NCBI GenBank assembly: GCA_951394045.1
Contig: OX595991.1
Location: forward strand, 1,612,001 to 1,676,000
Length of the DNA stretch: 64,000 nucleotides
Direction of reading: 5' to 3'
DNA from: Nitzschia sp. DOCU1
Lineage: Eukaryota; Bacillariophyta; Bacillariophyceae; Bacillariales; Bacillariaceae
The position numbers and the translations under genes are program-made. Under the pieces are notes generated by a model. The model saw only the letters and a list, made by a program, of their open reading frames with translations, was not told the origin of the DNA and did not search any database. Shown here piece by piece: positions 19,301 through 33,023 of this stretch (position 1 is the stretch's first letter; every line of letters starts with the position of its first letter).

Positions 19301-22300
19301 GATCGCATGCGAGAGTTGCTCTGTCATCCCGTCGCGACTTCTCGAGAGCTGCTTCAAACGCGTTTGGCTCAGCATGAGAAAGTAGTCAATAAGAGCTGAA
19401 GTTGTGTACACCCATTGGACGCGCAACTTGATCGATCCCCTGCTTACGTCTGACAACTGAACAGTTTCCACATCACTTCTTCCGGTGCGCCCAGCCAAAG
19501 GGTACCAGCCCAAAAGCTCTTGCTGGCTTCGAAGGCTTCCAAAGTGCACTGCTGCTTGGCCCATAATTGGGTGCTGTCCTACGAGTCTGAAATTGCGAAC
19601 CTTCACTAGGAGATGGTGCCCACGGGTGACACGCACGGCTTCGTCCGGAACGTCGAATACAAAAGTTTGGTCGGTCCATTTCGGGTTCAAGCTTTTCTCG
19701 ATGAAATACGTCTTCCTTTTGTTAAGTCTTTTCTGAAAGAAGTGTTGCCTCGACTTCGAGCGACCTTTCAAGAAAATCTCACAGTAAGGGTTGCAGCTCC
19801 CAACAAAATCTGAGACATTCAAACCAACTGCCTCGAGGACTTCAATGACTACCTGGTGTCGGCTTGTAATGGTTGTCTCCTCCGAAAAGTCTTCGACAAA
19901 ATGTTTGGCATCAGCTTCGATGACTTCAATCCTTTCGTTCCGCGTTTCTTTCTTCCCGGAAACGTTTTCCGAGGTCTCTTTGGAGAGTAAAAATTCGAGC
20001 GAATGAAGCCCGGCGATCCTTTGTTGCTCGTAAGATATTTGCTTCCTGAGCGTGTCAAGATGTTTTTTCAGGACGATCCTATCATCGTCGGAGCCAGCAT
20101 CGTCCGAGACGACAAGCAATCGCGTTCCGCCATCAGTGTCAACCTCACAGTTGAGAAACTTGCGCCGGCGGTTCGCGCTGCGTCCACTTTCGGCTGAAGG
20201 AACGGGGAGAAAAGTGCGATATCCAATCTCTTCCAAACGCACCGTGATGGAAGGACCATAGCCTCCGCGCTCTTCTGTGTTGACATATTGGTACGCTAGG
20301 GCCTGTCTCAGTTTAGCCGCTCGTGCTGCGTGTTTTTCGTGCTCCGACGACGCGGCCGCCAACTCTGGTTCTGATGCCATCTCCAGCTCAAATTCTGAAA
20401 CACTGTCGTTCACAGAGGACGCGTCGGCGTTGCTGACTTTGAAAACGTCCTGTGACTTGGCCGCCAGGCGTACAGTGAGCTTTTTAGACCGCATCGGTTC
20501 TTCCCAGGAATAGGGTAACGACTCCCCGGGGAAAAGAATGTTCCAGGGATGACCTTCGCATCCACGCTGGCGGTAGAAAACAATGTGGTTGATGGATCTG
20601 TTTTGAATTTGAAAAGGAGGGTTCTCCTTGTCTGGCTCGCGAAGCATGACAAACATGGTATTGTGGATGGATTTCAGTTCCACATTGAAAGTCTGGAGCT
20701 CAGTTGCATGTTCTGGGATTTGGTCGCCGACGTGATTCAAGGAGTCCCTGTCAATCTCACGGCTGGAAGGTGATTTGTGTGGAGCTGAGTCGGCATGGCC
20801 GGCCTTCACCCGCAGCTTTCTCAGACGCTCTTCGAGGGTACGGAATGTGAGTGTCAGCTGCGCCTGGGGCGCGTTGTTCTCGTCGGCCGAAGTCTGATCT
20901 CCCGAATTTCGACGTTTACCGCCAACGCCAACACCAGCAGAAAGACGACGAAACATTCCCTGACGCCTATCTCTGTCCACCGCTTCTGACCTGCGCTGTT
21001 CGCTTGCAGACCGAACGTACGCAATTCTTTCCTTGATGAACTTCATGGCTTCTGCAAAACTCATTTTACTTACGGAAATCCCATCAATCCGTAAGAGCTC
21101 GTCACCGACGTGTATGTCCGTGTGGTTATAGGCGAACCTTCCTCTCTTTGTTCCTTTCACGATGATCCGTCGATCAGCACCCCAGTCCGTCTCGAAGAAC
21201 ACCCCAAGCTCCCCATCCCATTCACCGATTCCCGAGTCATCTGGCGGGGGCAGAACAATCCTGTACTTTGGTGCCGCCCTTGTAGAAACATGATTCAGCA
21301 ACCGCAGGTCCGTGGCGCGGGAGACCTTCAAGACATGCTCGCCGGGGAGATTGGATGAGAAACTCGAAGAAACGTTCCAAGTTCCGCCCAGGTCAACCCG
21401 AAGCTGCCTCTCGGCCCTAGTGTCCGGAAGCAAGAAAGGGGCAATCTCTCCCGGTCCGATAGTCCTTATGTAAATAGCTGAACGGTGAGCAGTAGTCCCC
21501 TCGGCGATGCCAGCTGTTCCGGGGCTGGCGTCATCTTGTATCGTTGATGGTCTTCCATACAAAGCTTCGTACTGGTTGATCTTTTCTGCTTGGTGTTTTT
21601 CTTCAAAGGAATACCTCCACTTTCTTGACTCTTTATTCGTTTCGACCCCGGCAGAAGTTGTGGCTACTCTGTCTTCGTTTACCGGTCGAAAGACGGAACT
21701 ATCTTGCCACAGCCTGATCGGCCTCTCGAGCCGGTTGAAGACAACATAACGAGGCACAAAGCGCACAATTTTTGTGTAGGATGACAGGAAGCCTGGAGCT
21801 ACGTTGACCTCGGCAGAGAGTTCAATTGCTCGCCCCTCCTTGGTATTCATCCTGAAGGGAGTGACAAGTAAGTGTGAGAACGTCCGTGCGCAACCCACCG
21901 CGAGAAAACGGCTACACTTACGAGACGATTTGGGAGAATCCCACTGAATCCAAACTAAAACCCCTCGACCAGTCGGAAGAATAGTCCCATTGGCCACTCC
22001 CGTCGAACAGCTGCACGCTCAACATTTGGTGACCAATTGAAAGACCTTCTTCGTGGAAATTAAACATGAAAGCAAGCTGTGCCATTTTTTCCAGGGGGAG
22101 TTCTTTGTCAATGAGTTCCGCTAGTTCCGACGCTTGAAGGTCGCAACAGCCGGGACTCGTGGCAAGCGCACCAGGTGTTCCCGCGAAAATTGTCTTGGAG
22201 TTCATTGTGGAACTTTCAAGGTCCTCTGGTTCGAGCACCATCACTCGGCGTTTTGACGACTGGCGCCTCGTTGCTTGCGTCATATGATGTTTGCGGTAGA

Positions 22301-25300
22301 TTCTGTTGCTTCCATCCACCGGCCTGGACCCATCCTTCGCCGGACTGATGACTGTACCTGATACGAACGATTTCCCTTTGTCCTGTTTGTATCTCAGAGA
22401 ATGCTCCGTGGTGTTAACAATCCAAAATGGGCAATAAAGTGACACTCGTCTTTGCCCCCCTCCACCACGAACGTTTTCAAGACTAAGAGTCAGCCGCTGC
22501 CCTACTCCGTCGACGACTGTCGTTTCGCTAGCGATGTCGTTTTGGGAGTAAGCCACGGTTTCGACAGAGTGAATCTTTCCTCCTGCGACTTCCATTTCTC
22601 CGGCGTCTTCCGAAACAGGTTAGACCCCACGAGAATTTCTTCGTGCAAAAAATCGAAGGAAACGCACCTGTGTCGAGCCCGAGAGAATCTTGAGCCATGA
22701 CATTAACCTGAGGCTTTCTGGCTTTGTCCTTGCGATTCTGCCGGTTGTAAAATTGAGGTGCGCTGACTTGCGCAAGTCTTCCTTGGGCCCTCCTGTCAGG
22801 GGAGTCCGAGATCGCTGTCAGTGTTTTACCGATCTGTTTTGTCCCCTTCAGGGCAGCCTTGCCAATGGACTTGAATCGAGCACCTTGCTCTGGAAGGGAG
22901 TAGTGAGTACAAAGCAACGATTGCAGTGTGACATTTCGGTTTCTTACAAACGTACCTCCCTTTCCCACAGCAAATGTATCCGCTCCGTGGTGAACCAGTG
23001 CTCCCTCACCAACAGGGGTTCTACAAAATCCCAAGTTGACAAGCAGCAAAAGCGGGGCGTCCAACCCAACAGAATGGACAGGGATTTGTTGCCCTGGTTG
23101 AAGGTCGGCGTACCAGACGACCGTTTTCCGAATCGCATGCATCAGTTCAAAGCGGCCTCCTTCGGGAAGGAGATTCACGATAACCAACGGTGCGTGAATC
23201 GACAAAGAGTATGCTACGGGGCCATGTACCTTCTCTTCCGCCTTTTTCGACTTTTTGTCCAACCCGCCCTTTTTCTTCGAAGCAGACCTTTTCGAATCGC
23301 CCTGCGCGGGATCCTTCGTCTCCAATTCTAATCTGTCCTTGTTCACGCTAACAAGAGGGCTCCTTCCTACCTCGATCGCATAGCAAAATGGAGCCCCACT
23401 TCCTCCCTTCCTTGTTCTCGTCGGGCAAGAGACCTGGACTCCACTTTTCGCCTCCTCGGCCTCCATGTCCTCCCCCGTGCCGTTTTGGAAAATTACTGAA
23501 GATTCATGAACAAGTTTGGCCAACTGTATGGGGCGCGAGCTGAAAGAAGCATGTAGGTCCTCTTCTTCGACAGAACCATTGGATCGAAAGAAATTCCAGA
23601 AGGACATGCTCTTGTCTTTTGTATCGGGGCAAAGCCAGAGGCAACCCAAATGACTCCCAGTAGTCTGGAGCGATCTCTCTAGGAGCAACGTTGGAACCTG
23701 GAACGTCGAACCAGGCTGAATGATTTCGATTTCGTCTCCGTTGGTTACAAAGTGCTGAGACACAACGGACGATCCAATCGCAGTGTCTCCGTCATGAATC
23801 TCCGGTGTCTGGTCCTCCGCGCTCTCGATCGGTCGCCGCCTTGGGTCGGGATCATACACCAACTTTATTGGATGCGTTGTGCTGTTCCTGATCTCAAACA
23901 GGCTGCGGACAGTAACAAGCCTGCCGCCGCTGTCAAGCCCGACCTCTGTCAACAGCATCATCGCATTCTTGAGTCTCCAATCTCGAAGCATTTTCGCGTG
24001 AACTTCGGCCGAACGAGGGACGAGAACTTCAAACCTACGCCCGAACGTGTCGACTTTGATCCCTTGTATCCATCGAAATCCTGGGACCTGCAAATCCACT
24101 GCATGCTTCAGCGACCCTTGGTTTTGGCCGCTGTTTGAAGAATTCGGAAGACCAGGGTACGGGACCTCTACGACTGTCATATTCTTGATGACAGAAATTG
24201 TAGCAGCGAATGTTAGCCCCATAGTCTCTGTCTGGTTCAAGTAGGTAACAACAGCAGGCTTCTTCAGGGCGCTCTCAGTCGTCTTGTCTGTCTGCTGGTG
24301 CACCCGGACCTTTTGTCCCGTTAAGTTGCGCAACGAAAAGGCGACACGATCTTCGCTCTTCAGAGGCTTTGGAATCTCATGCAAAACCTGCACTCGAGAG
24401 CCGTCGGGGGTCCGAATATAATCTTCAACAAAGGCACCGGCGCGATCTTTCGAAGGCGAGCCAAGAGAAACTGACCTCCTTAGAGCCTGGTCAGGATTTG
24501 ACTTTTCGCCAAAGGTCTCTTTGATCAGTGCTGAAAACGATTCTAGGGTTTCTCCGAGGATCTGTAACAAAGCACCCGACAAGTTTATGTGGAAGGGACT
24601 GTCGGCTTCGATTGAACAGCCTTGTCCTCTCATTTTAGCCTGCTCGAACAGCAGCACGAAATCAACTGGTTCTATGAGTGGTTCCCAGCTTCTCGTCATT
24701 CCAAGTTTGAAGTAGTCTGCCCATAAGTGCGACCTCAGTGCAAGCTGCAAATCCTCGGGACGGGACTCTCCGGGCTCTAAGTCAAACTGCGTCGGCTGCC
24801 CTGAAAACTTGGTGGCCGTGAGCTGCATTGCTGCAATTGAAGCCACTCCTACGGGGAGCTGTACGCCAAGCACTGGATCGATTGCAAAGACGCGAACATC
24901 TCGAATTTCGGCTGAAACAGAGAATGTCACCGGCCCCTTATCTTCCTCTGGCACCACAAAGTCCGGGTTCACCTCGGCAGGCCCTTTGAAAAAATTCATC
25001 ATTGTATCTGAAGTGATTGGGAGCACTTCGATAATGCAAGTGATCTCACACACTTTGGGCCCTAGACGACGAGAGAGTGGTTGGATTGGTTTGCAGACAA
25101 CAGCGGTGGGCAGGATAAGCGGTGAAACTTCGAGCTCGGATCCTGAAATTGAAAGATTTGGTACATCTTCCCCCATGAATGGGATCAGGACGGACACATC
25201 TTTGTGATTGCACAAGTTGTTCGAATCATACCGCAAGCCAAACGAAAGTCCCTCAATTAGGGGCCTCGCCCCAGCGAAACCGTCCCTCAAATCGCTCCTG

Positions 25301-28300
25301 CGACACAGCTCGGGAGCTTGAAATTCGTTTGAAAAGTAAAGATTAAGATCTGTCGTCGAAACTTCCTGCGACGAGAGATCTCTGATCGACTTGTAGCGAT
25401 ACCACAATCCAGTCCGACTTTCAATGCGAAGGCAGGGGGCGCGGGAAGAGTTATAGTCGCTAGGGATGCAAAGTATGGGCTTACATAGCCACAATCGAAA
25501 GTCCACGTTAACGCCGGGCAACGGCTGAAACTCAACCGGATTCTCTCCGTTGGTTTTCCTCAGCGCGTTTTTGAGTTTGTGGGTCCATCGTTGCGCTTGG
25601 TGTCCAGGATTGCCAAATGCGACATTGGTGTAATAGCTTTTGAAGTAATCCAAGAAGAGCCAGATCCATGAAAGTTCGTGCATTATACCGTTGGCAGCCT
25701 GGGCCCCAACGTTAATGAGACTCCAGCCGGGAGTCATGAAAACAGTGAAAATGACTGGCATGGGGATAGAGGAACTCAGTATATTTGAATCATTTCTCAG
25801 CCCCCAACCGAAGTCGGCCCACGCTGTAGCCTGAACCTGACCGTCGTCCTTCGCAGTAGATAGTACCTTTCGGAACGACGCAACCCGGCGCTCGTCAACC
25901 AGTTCCAGAAATGAGGTCCCGATGCCGATTCTCCGCACGTTGAGAAAATCATTGATAATGTGGACGTTGGCATCCTCAAGTGTGAGAATGATTCCCGTTC
26001 TTTCGTCTTCCGGGCAATCCGGGTCTTCGAGGTACTGGAAACAACCTGGGTCAACCGAAAAGTGGCCTGGCGCGTCGTATGTACATCTCAGAGATAGCAT
26101 CTTGAAAATACAACATATTTCAGACCTGATCGATGAAGTGTCTTCTAAGTGTGCCACAAATTCTTCAGTTCCATACGCCGGGAAATCTTCGGGAATTTTC
26201 GGCGGTGTCGCGGACATGGTCACTTGTTCAATTGAAAAAGGAAACATGGCAGGCATCTCTTGCATATTGTTGTCCCAAACAGAGAGCAAGAGGCACAGTT
26301 GCGACAATCGTGCGTCAAGAGTGAATGGGCCATGCCGACTCCCTATAAATAGGCGGGTATAAGGTGCGGAGTCAAAGAAAACCTCAACATCCAGCAGACG
26401 AGTACTGATTTCTTCCCACCGTTGTTCGAACTTTTCAACTTCTCGAAGAGCTTCGGCCGAGACAGAAGGTTGTCGATCGATATTCTGTTTCCTCACATAA
26501 ACTGGCTTTTCATCAGCCGCTCGCCCGTTGACGACGTGGAAAAAGCGAAAGAGGGGACTTTCAACAGCGTCGCGTGTGGACTTGTTGGGTGCAATCACGG
26601 TGAAAATTCTAACCTGGTCAAGGTTGATGGCTAGCCGCCTCTTCAATTCCTTGCTGAAAGCCGAGACCTGATGGTCGGGGTCATCTTCGCCATCGCTCGA
26701 GGGGTCTTCGATACATTCATGGTACTCTGAAGCGGTAGAAAGAAAGCTGCTGCGTCGTCCCCTCTCTGAGAATTGGCTCGCTAGGGGAATCGTCCCCGGC
26801 GGCGAAGGGTCGAAAGAAGAGGATGCGGTTGGCATCTTGAAGGACTCGGGGATATAGGAAACAGCAATCGTGGCCTTCTGGACTTCAAACGCTGCCATAT
26901 CGCTGCTCGTGCTCGATCGCGGGCAAATTACTGATGTATCATAGACCCTCACTGTATACAGGAGGGGTGGTCGTGGGTTCCCATAGACGTCACGGATGTC
27001 TTTTGAATACTTCTTTCTCAAGCGGCCTGCACCATATTTGTCGTACACAAAGAATTGAAGGATCTCGTGAATGAATTGTCGAATCAGGAAGAGTCTGTAG
27101 CCCCTGAAATCTATATAGAGGCGACTGCTATGCTGCCATGGGTTTGAACTCTTGAAATATCGAAGTTGAAACGGAAAGTCGGCTTGGTCCTTTGCAGGTG
27201 AGAGAAGTGCCAGTGTGTCGGGGTGAAATTGACCTTCAGGAGTCAAATTCTGCAAGGAAGCAGCTTCGGAAACGAGCAACCAAGACGGAATTTCCCTCTC
27301 GTCCGAATGTTCCAAAGCTTTGGAATTTCTGTAAGCCATTCGCTCCAGAGTCAGCCGGCAAAATGGGGCAAGCTCGTCAGAGGTACAAAGAACCGACACG
27401 GATGAAGCCATCAGGACGAAAGAAGCCTCCACACCGAGGACTGTCGGGTCCTTTATCTTATTCTTTCTCGTTCGAGTGTTCCCGCCGTTGGCCTTTTGTT
27501 GATTCAACTTAGAGATTTCGTCGATAATGCCTTCAAAGACTTTCGAAGAGAATAGAATTTCCACCTCGCCGATTTCAATATCGTCGTACCTCGCACGCTT
27601 CCGGACGACAAAAGCCCCCTCCTCGTCGTCCGCCGCCAACGCACTCATTGGCAACCCTCCCTTGCCAAAATCATGGTCAGCGTCAAGGTCGTAACGCAAA
27701 AAGCAGACTCCTTGACCCACAGGGGCTTCCTCGTCCTCGTCGAGGCTGCCCTCGTCCTCAGTGGCACGAGGTACGAGAGTCAGCAATTCAATCCCGGCAG
27801 TATTTGTTACGACAAGCGAAGTTACGAGAAAAGTGAGATGGAAATCGTAGAAAAGTTTGACTGATGACATCCGGAAGCCAAGGGGAAAATCCAGGGTCAA
27901 TATCGAGTTCAAATGCAAATCCTTGAAGTCGCTGTGGTAAGTTTGAAGCAAGGGTGCAAATGTCGCGACGGTTTTCTCGACGGCGTTGTGCAAAGTAGTC
28001 TCGACGATATCTACGGAATTCGCCGAGTCCTCGTCATCATCTTCAGAAATTTCTTCGCTTTCTGGGGGCTCCATCGATGGTCCCTCTCCTTCCCCGCTCG
28101 ATTCTGAGAGCGATATTTCCACCGACGAAACATCAGATGATCCGGACGGCGAGCCTGACGACTCGTCTTCCTCTTCACTTCCCTCTTCGTGCAACGGAGT
28201 CTTGAACAAGGAGGGATCTTGACGCATGTTAGTTGATAGCTGAACCAGCACATCACTTTGGGCCCTCCGCATAAGAGCAATATCGTCCAAAAAATTAAGA

Positions 28301-31300
28301 CGAGCTGCGTTTGTGCAGCCCCAAGCCTCGTCGTCAGAGAGGCCAAGCCCAACCAACCGACCAATACAAACCTGCATGGCAGACGACAGCGCTTCCTCGT
28401 TGGGTAGGCTGAGGTCAAAACACGACACGACAGAAAGGAAATCGGATAAACAATCCTCCATGATGACTTCTTTCAGCTTTGCAGTGATAGTGTCGGCCTG
28501 CTCTTCGACATCCTTGACGATTGCAAGCTGTATCCGTCTACAGTTAAGGTCAACAGAATTCAAAATGCGACGGGAAAGAATCTCAATCCTTGGAGGGTCG
28601 GGTTTTCGCATTTTCTTCATGAGCGTCGAAGATGTATCTAGTGCATCAAAATCAAGATAGGACTTCGCGGCGGCAAGCATTTCCAGGCGATGCTTGGAAA
28701 GCGAAAGATGTACCGGGGAGACCTCCAATACGAGCTGTTGCTTTGGGAGCTCTGTTTCCAAAAGGGAAAGCTCATTCACCGTCACTAAGACCTCAACGTC
28801 AATTGGAATATCAACAAGCTTCGTGGTCGAGCCACTGTTTGTCTCAAAATTGCAATTAATCCCACCGAGCGTGGCCACCTAGGAATACGCGAGAGTTGAG
28901 TTTTGATCCCTTGATCCACACCCACTGCTATCGTCCTACTTACCAGGTGCTTGCACGAAAAGGAGTCGTTCCCTGCAGTTAACTCGGCGATATCAAGCAT
29001 TTCCAGCGCTTTCACGGGTGCACTTTTCCGGCTCGTGTAGCTCCCACTGAACAAACTGCTTCGGCTTGCACCAAGATCAGTAGCTGCGGCCGACATTTCA
29101 TCAACAGCTGATCCACTGTAAAAATCAAGACTGTCAGCCGAAAACACAACCATTGACTTCGAATCGGCTCTTGACGAGACAAGCACACTCTCGTCATCGT
29201 AACGATTTGACATTTCAACATGCGAGGCCTCGGATGACTCTACTTCGTGCTCCGAAAAGGGAACATGAACCTCCAAGCCCCGCACACGAAGACACGCGTT
29301 AAGTGGGCCCGTCGACTCTTGCGATGCCGTCTTGTAAACCATGAATTTGCGTGCAACATCTCGAGAAGATTTCTCCACAATTCTATCAGGGAATTTGATT
29401 TCAGATTTCGAATAGAAGCGCAGGAGTTTGGCCGCTGGCCTCAAGTCGAGGGTGACCGCAATCTTTGAAAGATCACACTGAATGTCTTTTGTCACTTCGT
29501 CCTGGCTTATCATCAATGACACCGCGCGCCCGGCGTCAGACGCCCGATCCCTCGCCGAAGCAATCGATTCTTGTCTGGTAAGCAGAGATGTGCTCAGGTC
29601 CATATCGAAGCTATCAAAGCTTTTTCGCCGGACGGCAGAACCAACATTTACCTCTGAGACTGGGGTGGCAGGGTCGAAAGCGCCCATTGAGAAAATGTGA
29701 GCATAATTCTCCGAAACAGCTCCTATTCTCCGGACGGATACACCGAAGTTAAGCTTCCCGCCACTCCTACCCCGCACGGAACACCAAAGATTGTTCACGG
29801 TCAGACGCAACAACGGGTCCTCGGGAAGCCCGAAAAGCAGAAAATCGGTTGAAGACATTTTGGCTCCAAGTTCATCTTCCTCCTCCTCCGTAATTGGGGC
29901 GACTTGGCCTGCTTCGCTAAAAAATCGTTGATCATCCGTCAAGACCGACAGGTCCGATACGTCGTCGCTAGACGACTCCTCTCCACCGGAATAGTACTCC
30001 CGCGAAAAGCCCGCCTCGGAATCGTCTCCAGCGGTTCCCGAATTCTTCTTGATTTGTTCCGGCGAGATATCAAAGAGGTACTCTTCTTCGACTACCATAA
30101 AATCAAAGCACTTCACTGACACAGAAAATGATATCTTCATTCGGTCGTCTGGCTTTGCGATAGTCTCTCCGGCACTTCCCGTTGTCTGCCCAACCCGGGC
30201 ACTCCTTGCGTCCTTTCGTTGGAATGTCCGTATTGTGCGGCCATCAGCTTGGGAGTCTCTCTTGGTGCCACCAGACGAATAAAAATTTCCTGCCTGGACA
30301 TCAGACGTACTATTCCCGAGAGATCCCCGCCGTACCTGCCGGGCACCCCCTCGGCGAAGCGACTGCGTCTTGGGCTCTGTGTCAAAATTGACCGCGCTGT
30401 CATACCCGGATCCCCGTACAGGTTGTCCTTGTCGCAGTGGTAGTTGTGCTGCTTCTGAACTTTGAATTTCGCCGTCGTCGTCATCATCATAGTCGTTGTC
30501 GCTCTGAAGGCCACGTGCGACCTTGCCAATGCTCCTCGTCGACAACGAATCATTTGACGCGCGGAACTTCTTCAAGAGACCACCAGGCTGCCGCAGCTCC
30601 GCTGTCAGGGTAAACTTCCGCTGAATCAAGGAGAGAAGTGTGATTTCTCCCCCTTCTCGCCCTTCTTCTGCCTTAGAACCCACCGAGCCTGATCGCCGTT
30701 TTCGTCTTTCTCTTATCTTCATGCTTTGCGCTGTGTGAAGCTCTCGAATCGAATCGGGCATCTTCGTCATTCCACGGACTCTGATAGAACGCGCAATCGA
30801 TCTATAAAGCAGGATTTGTTCCAGGGGGAGCTCATCTTCGATTCGCAGAAGTTTGGCTTCACGGTCGTCGTCATCGAACGGCCAGACACCTTCTTGCTTG
30901 TTTTCCAGTTTCTTGGCAATGTACAATTCAATGTATTCCTTTCGCTTGTATTTCTGGCGACTCCAGTCGAAAGAGATGTACATCTGGCGAAAATTGGTCG
31001 CGAGATGTTTTCGCTTTCTTACTTCCCACAATATTGCACCAATGGAATACTTCCACCACTTCTGCAAAACTTGAGACCGAAGTGATCTCCGAATGGGTAA
31101 GATGTGCTGACTGTTGTTGCTAGATTCTTCCACCGACTCCTGATCCAAATCCATGTCAACTGATGTAGCCCCTCGAAGCCCGGTAATGGGGGCCAGTAGG
31201 GCACTGAGCACACTGGCATTCGGTTTTGTTGCGGGAGCAGGGACCGGCCTCTTGACTGGAGATTTCGGGGACATCTGGAAAGAGGCATCCGGTGCACCGT

Positions 31301-33023
31301 CCATGAATTTTCTTTGAAAAACGGCCGTATTTGTTTCTTTCGGCGTCGATCGGATCAGTTGGTCAGGCCGGCCATTTTTCACCCGGGAAATCGTCGAAAG
31401 GAAATAATTGAGCAACTCGTAGTGTCGGGTTGTAAAGACTACTCGTATTTCTTTCAGAGTAACCTGACAGTCAAATTTTGGCACGATGTCCAAGTTTTTA
31501 TCCGGAACGACTGAACCAGCTTCCTGGACACTCAAGTGTTCCATACCCGCAGTATGGACCGTACCCGATCGGGTGGAGCGGACTGAGGCATAGCGTTGTA
31601 ACTGGGGTCTCCCTCCGGAATTCTGCTGCCCATCCAGCCCGAGCCTTCGATGCTGGTTCCGAAGCCGACTCTCGGCCGCTGTCATGGGCATAGTGCGGCC
31701 AAGTGTAAAACTGTTGTTCTTTCTCAGATTCCCTCTTCGATTCTCCGGATTGGCCGTAGACTGAGGGGTAATATTTGGCACAATTGTTGGTGTAAATCTA
31801 TCTCGTTCCCGTTCCCGCTTCCCTCGCCGTTGTTTGGAAGATGCCGATGTACTCTCACCAACAGAGACTGCAGCGCTAACTCCAGTTGAGCTCGCCGCTG
31901 TTGTGGGCGTTTCCTGGCTCTGATTGTCAATGGCCTTTTTCTTTCTTCGCTCTGGAGGGTAGGGGTAGAAAAAAGAGAAAGACAAATCCAAGTCGACAGG
32001 TCGAAGTATGTAATCATCCGAGGAAACCGAAGTGGAGAATCGCAGCGCCTGGGGAACCTTAGCCATAGAAACTTCCTTTCGAACGAAGAGTCCAAGTCCT
32101 TGCTGCTTGATGGTTTTGTCGACATGTTCGCCGTCGTCATAGGCACTCTCGTAAACCACACCCTCAGGCGGGGTCTCAGCCGCAGTTCTGGCTTCTTCAC
32201 TCATGTCGGAGGGATCCTCGTCACCCATATTGACGTTTATTTTTGTCCCGTCCTTTCCAGCAATTACTTCGATCGATTGCACGATGCAGCCAACTTCCAC
32301 CCCGTCCTGAACAACAACGATTCGCGCTTTAGTAATGCTTCCCTGAATTCCTGCAAAAAACCTCCAGAAAAGATCCGACCCGGCATTTTTCAGCCACTTG
32401 TCAAGTCTCCCCGGCGCCTTAGATTTCGAAGCTGAGTGGGCGGTCCCGTGCAATTTCGCTGCCTCCTCTGCCTTGGCAGCTTCCCTGGCGATACTGTTTT
32501 TTCGGTGTACATTGTCTAGATACAGAGCTACAGGCATCCCCTGAAGATGCCTCCGCTCTGCTTCTCGTAGGCGCCGTTGCTTTGCTTCTCGGTAAGCTCT
32601 TGAAACGCCACTCTCCTCTTCTGCCTTGTCCTTCTTCTTCTTCTCCTTTAGGAGTCCCTTCCGCCGCAGTTCTTCCGTTTCTTCTCGGCTCTGAAAGGAT
32701 AGGACAATCATGACATCGCTGATATCCAAATGCACGGCACCTTGCCCCCAAACTAAGCGCTTCCACGGAATGCGGATCCGCATGTTCCCCACGGTCCCAC
32801 TCACCAGCTTCATGTGCAGCGGAGCCTTCTTGAGCGGATCAGAGTGCGGCTTGTTAGCCTTCTTATTCAGCAGCGGATGGATCGCTTCTTCCCGCAGTTT
32901 CACATTTTTCAATTGCAAATCACCGGACCAGATGCCAAGCTCGAGTTCAGACGGATCAAACTCAAAGAATTTCGACAGAATGTCCGTCACCTTTTGCGAC
33001 GGATTGTACATGTAAGAAGTCAT
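13304..33023 (-). CDS. VPS13: Giant VPS13 lipid-transfer protein
   Basis: Five exons (28944-33023, 22668-28878, 21922-22606, 16480-21851, 13304-16413) are joined in frame by introns of 65, 61, 70 and 66 nt and encode about 6,485 residues; known VPS13s are about 3,100-4,400. VPS13 forms a bridge-like groove moving phospholipids at membrane contact sites. The N-terminal chorein domain reads MTSYMYNPSQ, with GDLQLKNVKLREEA. The VAB/SHR-BD adaptor domain spans about 3250-4250 (YSSDWSRGFSLD, PFQIQNRSINHIV). A PDZ-like insert sits inside it near 3870-3940 (GELGVFF, VGDELLRIDG). A C2 domain lies at about 4320-4475 and a weaker C2-like fold at about 4935-5110. WIQLDHQDARAREPV (near 5200) and the C-terminal ATG2-like helices follow, then a PH-like domain (about 5720-5950) split by an acidic insert, and a Ser/Arg-rich tail with a coiled coil (about 6250-6330). 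ATG 33023 opens the chorein domain. The repeating groove between 400 and 3200 is too diverged to delimit by eye. Confidence 0.92.
22890..22955 (-). other. Candidate in-frame (3n) intron inside VPS13 exon 2
   Basis: On the minus strand, GTACGT begins at 22955 and CCTTCCAG ends at 22890. The 66-nt segment has no stop. Splicing would convert GKGGT...LPEQGARF to GKGEQGARF and remove 22 residues. The donor is weaker than the neighbouring GTAAGT sites, so I leave it within the coding span. Confidence 0.4.

Noticed and set aside
16433..33023. Three or four separate genes in the long minus-strand block
   Set aside because: Each boundary has a GT-AG intron of 61-70 nt whose removal restores frame in the right phase, and VPS13 domains run continuously from N- to C-terminus across them.
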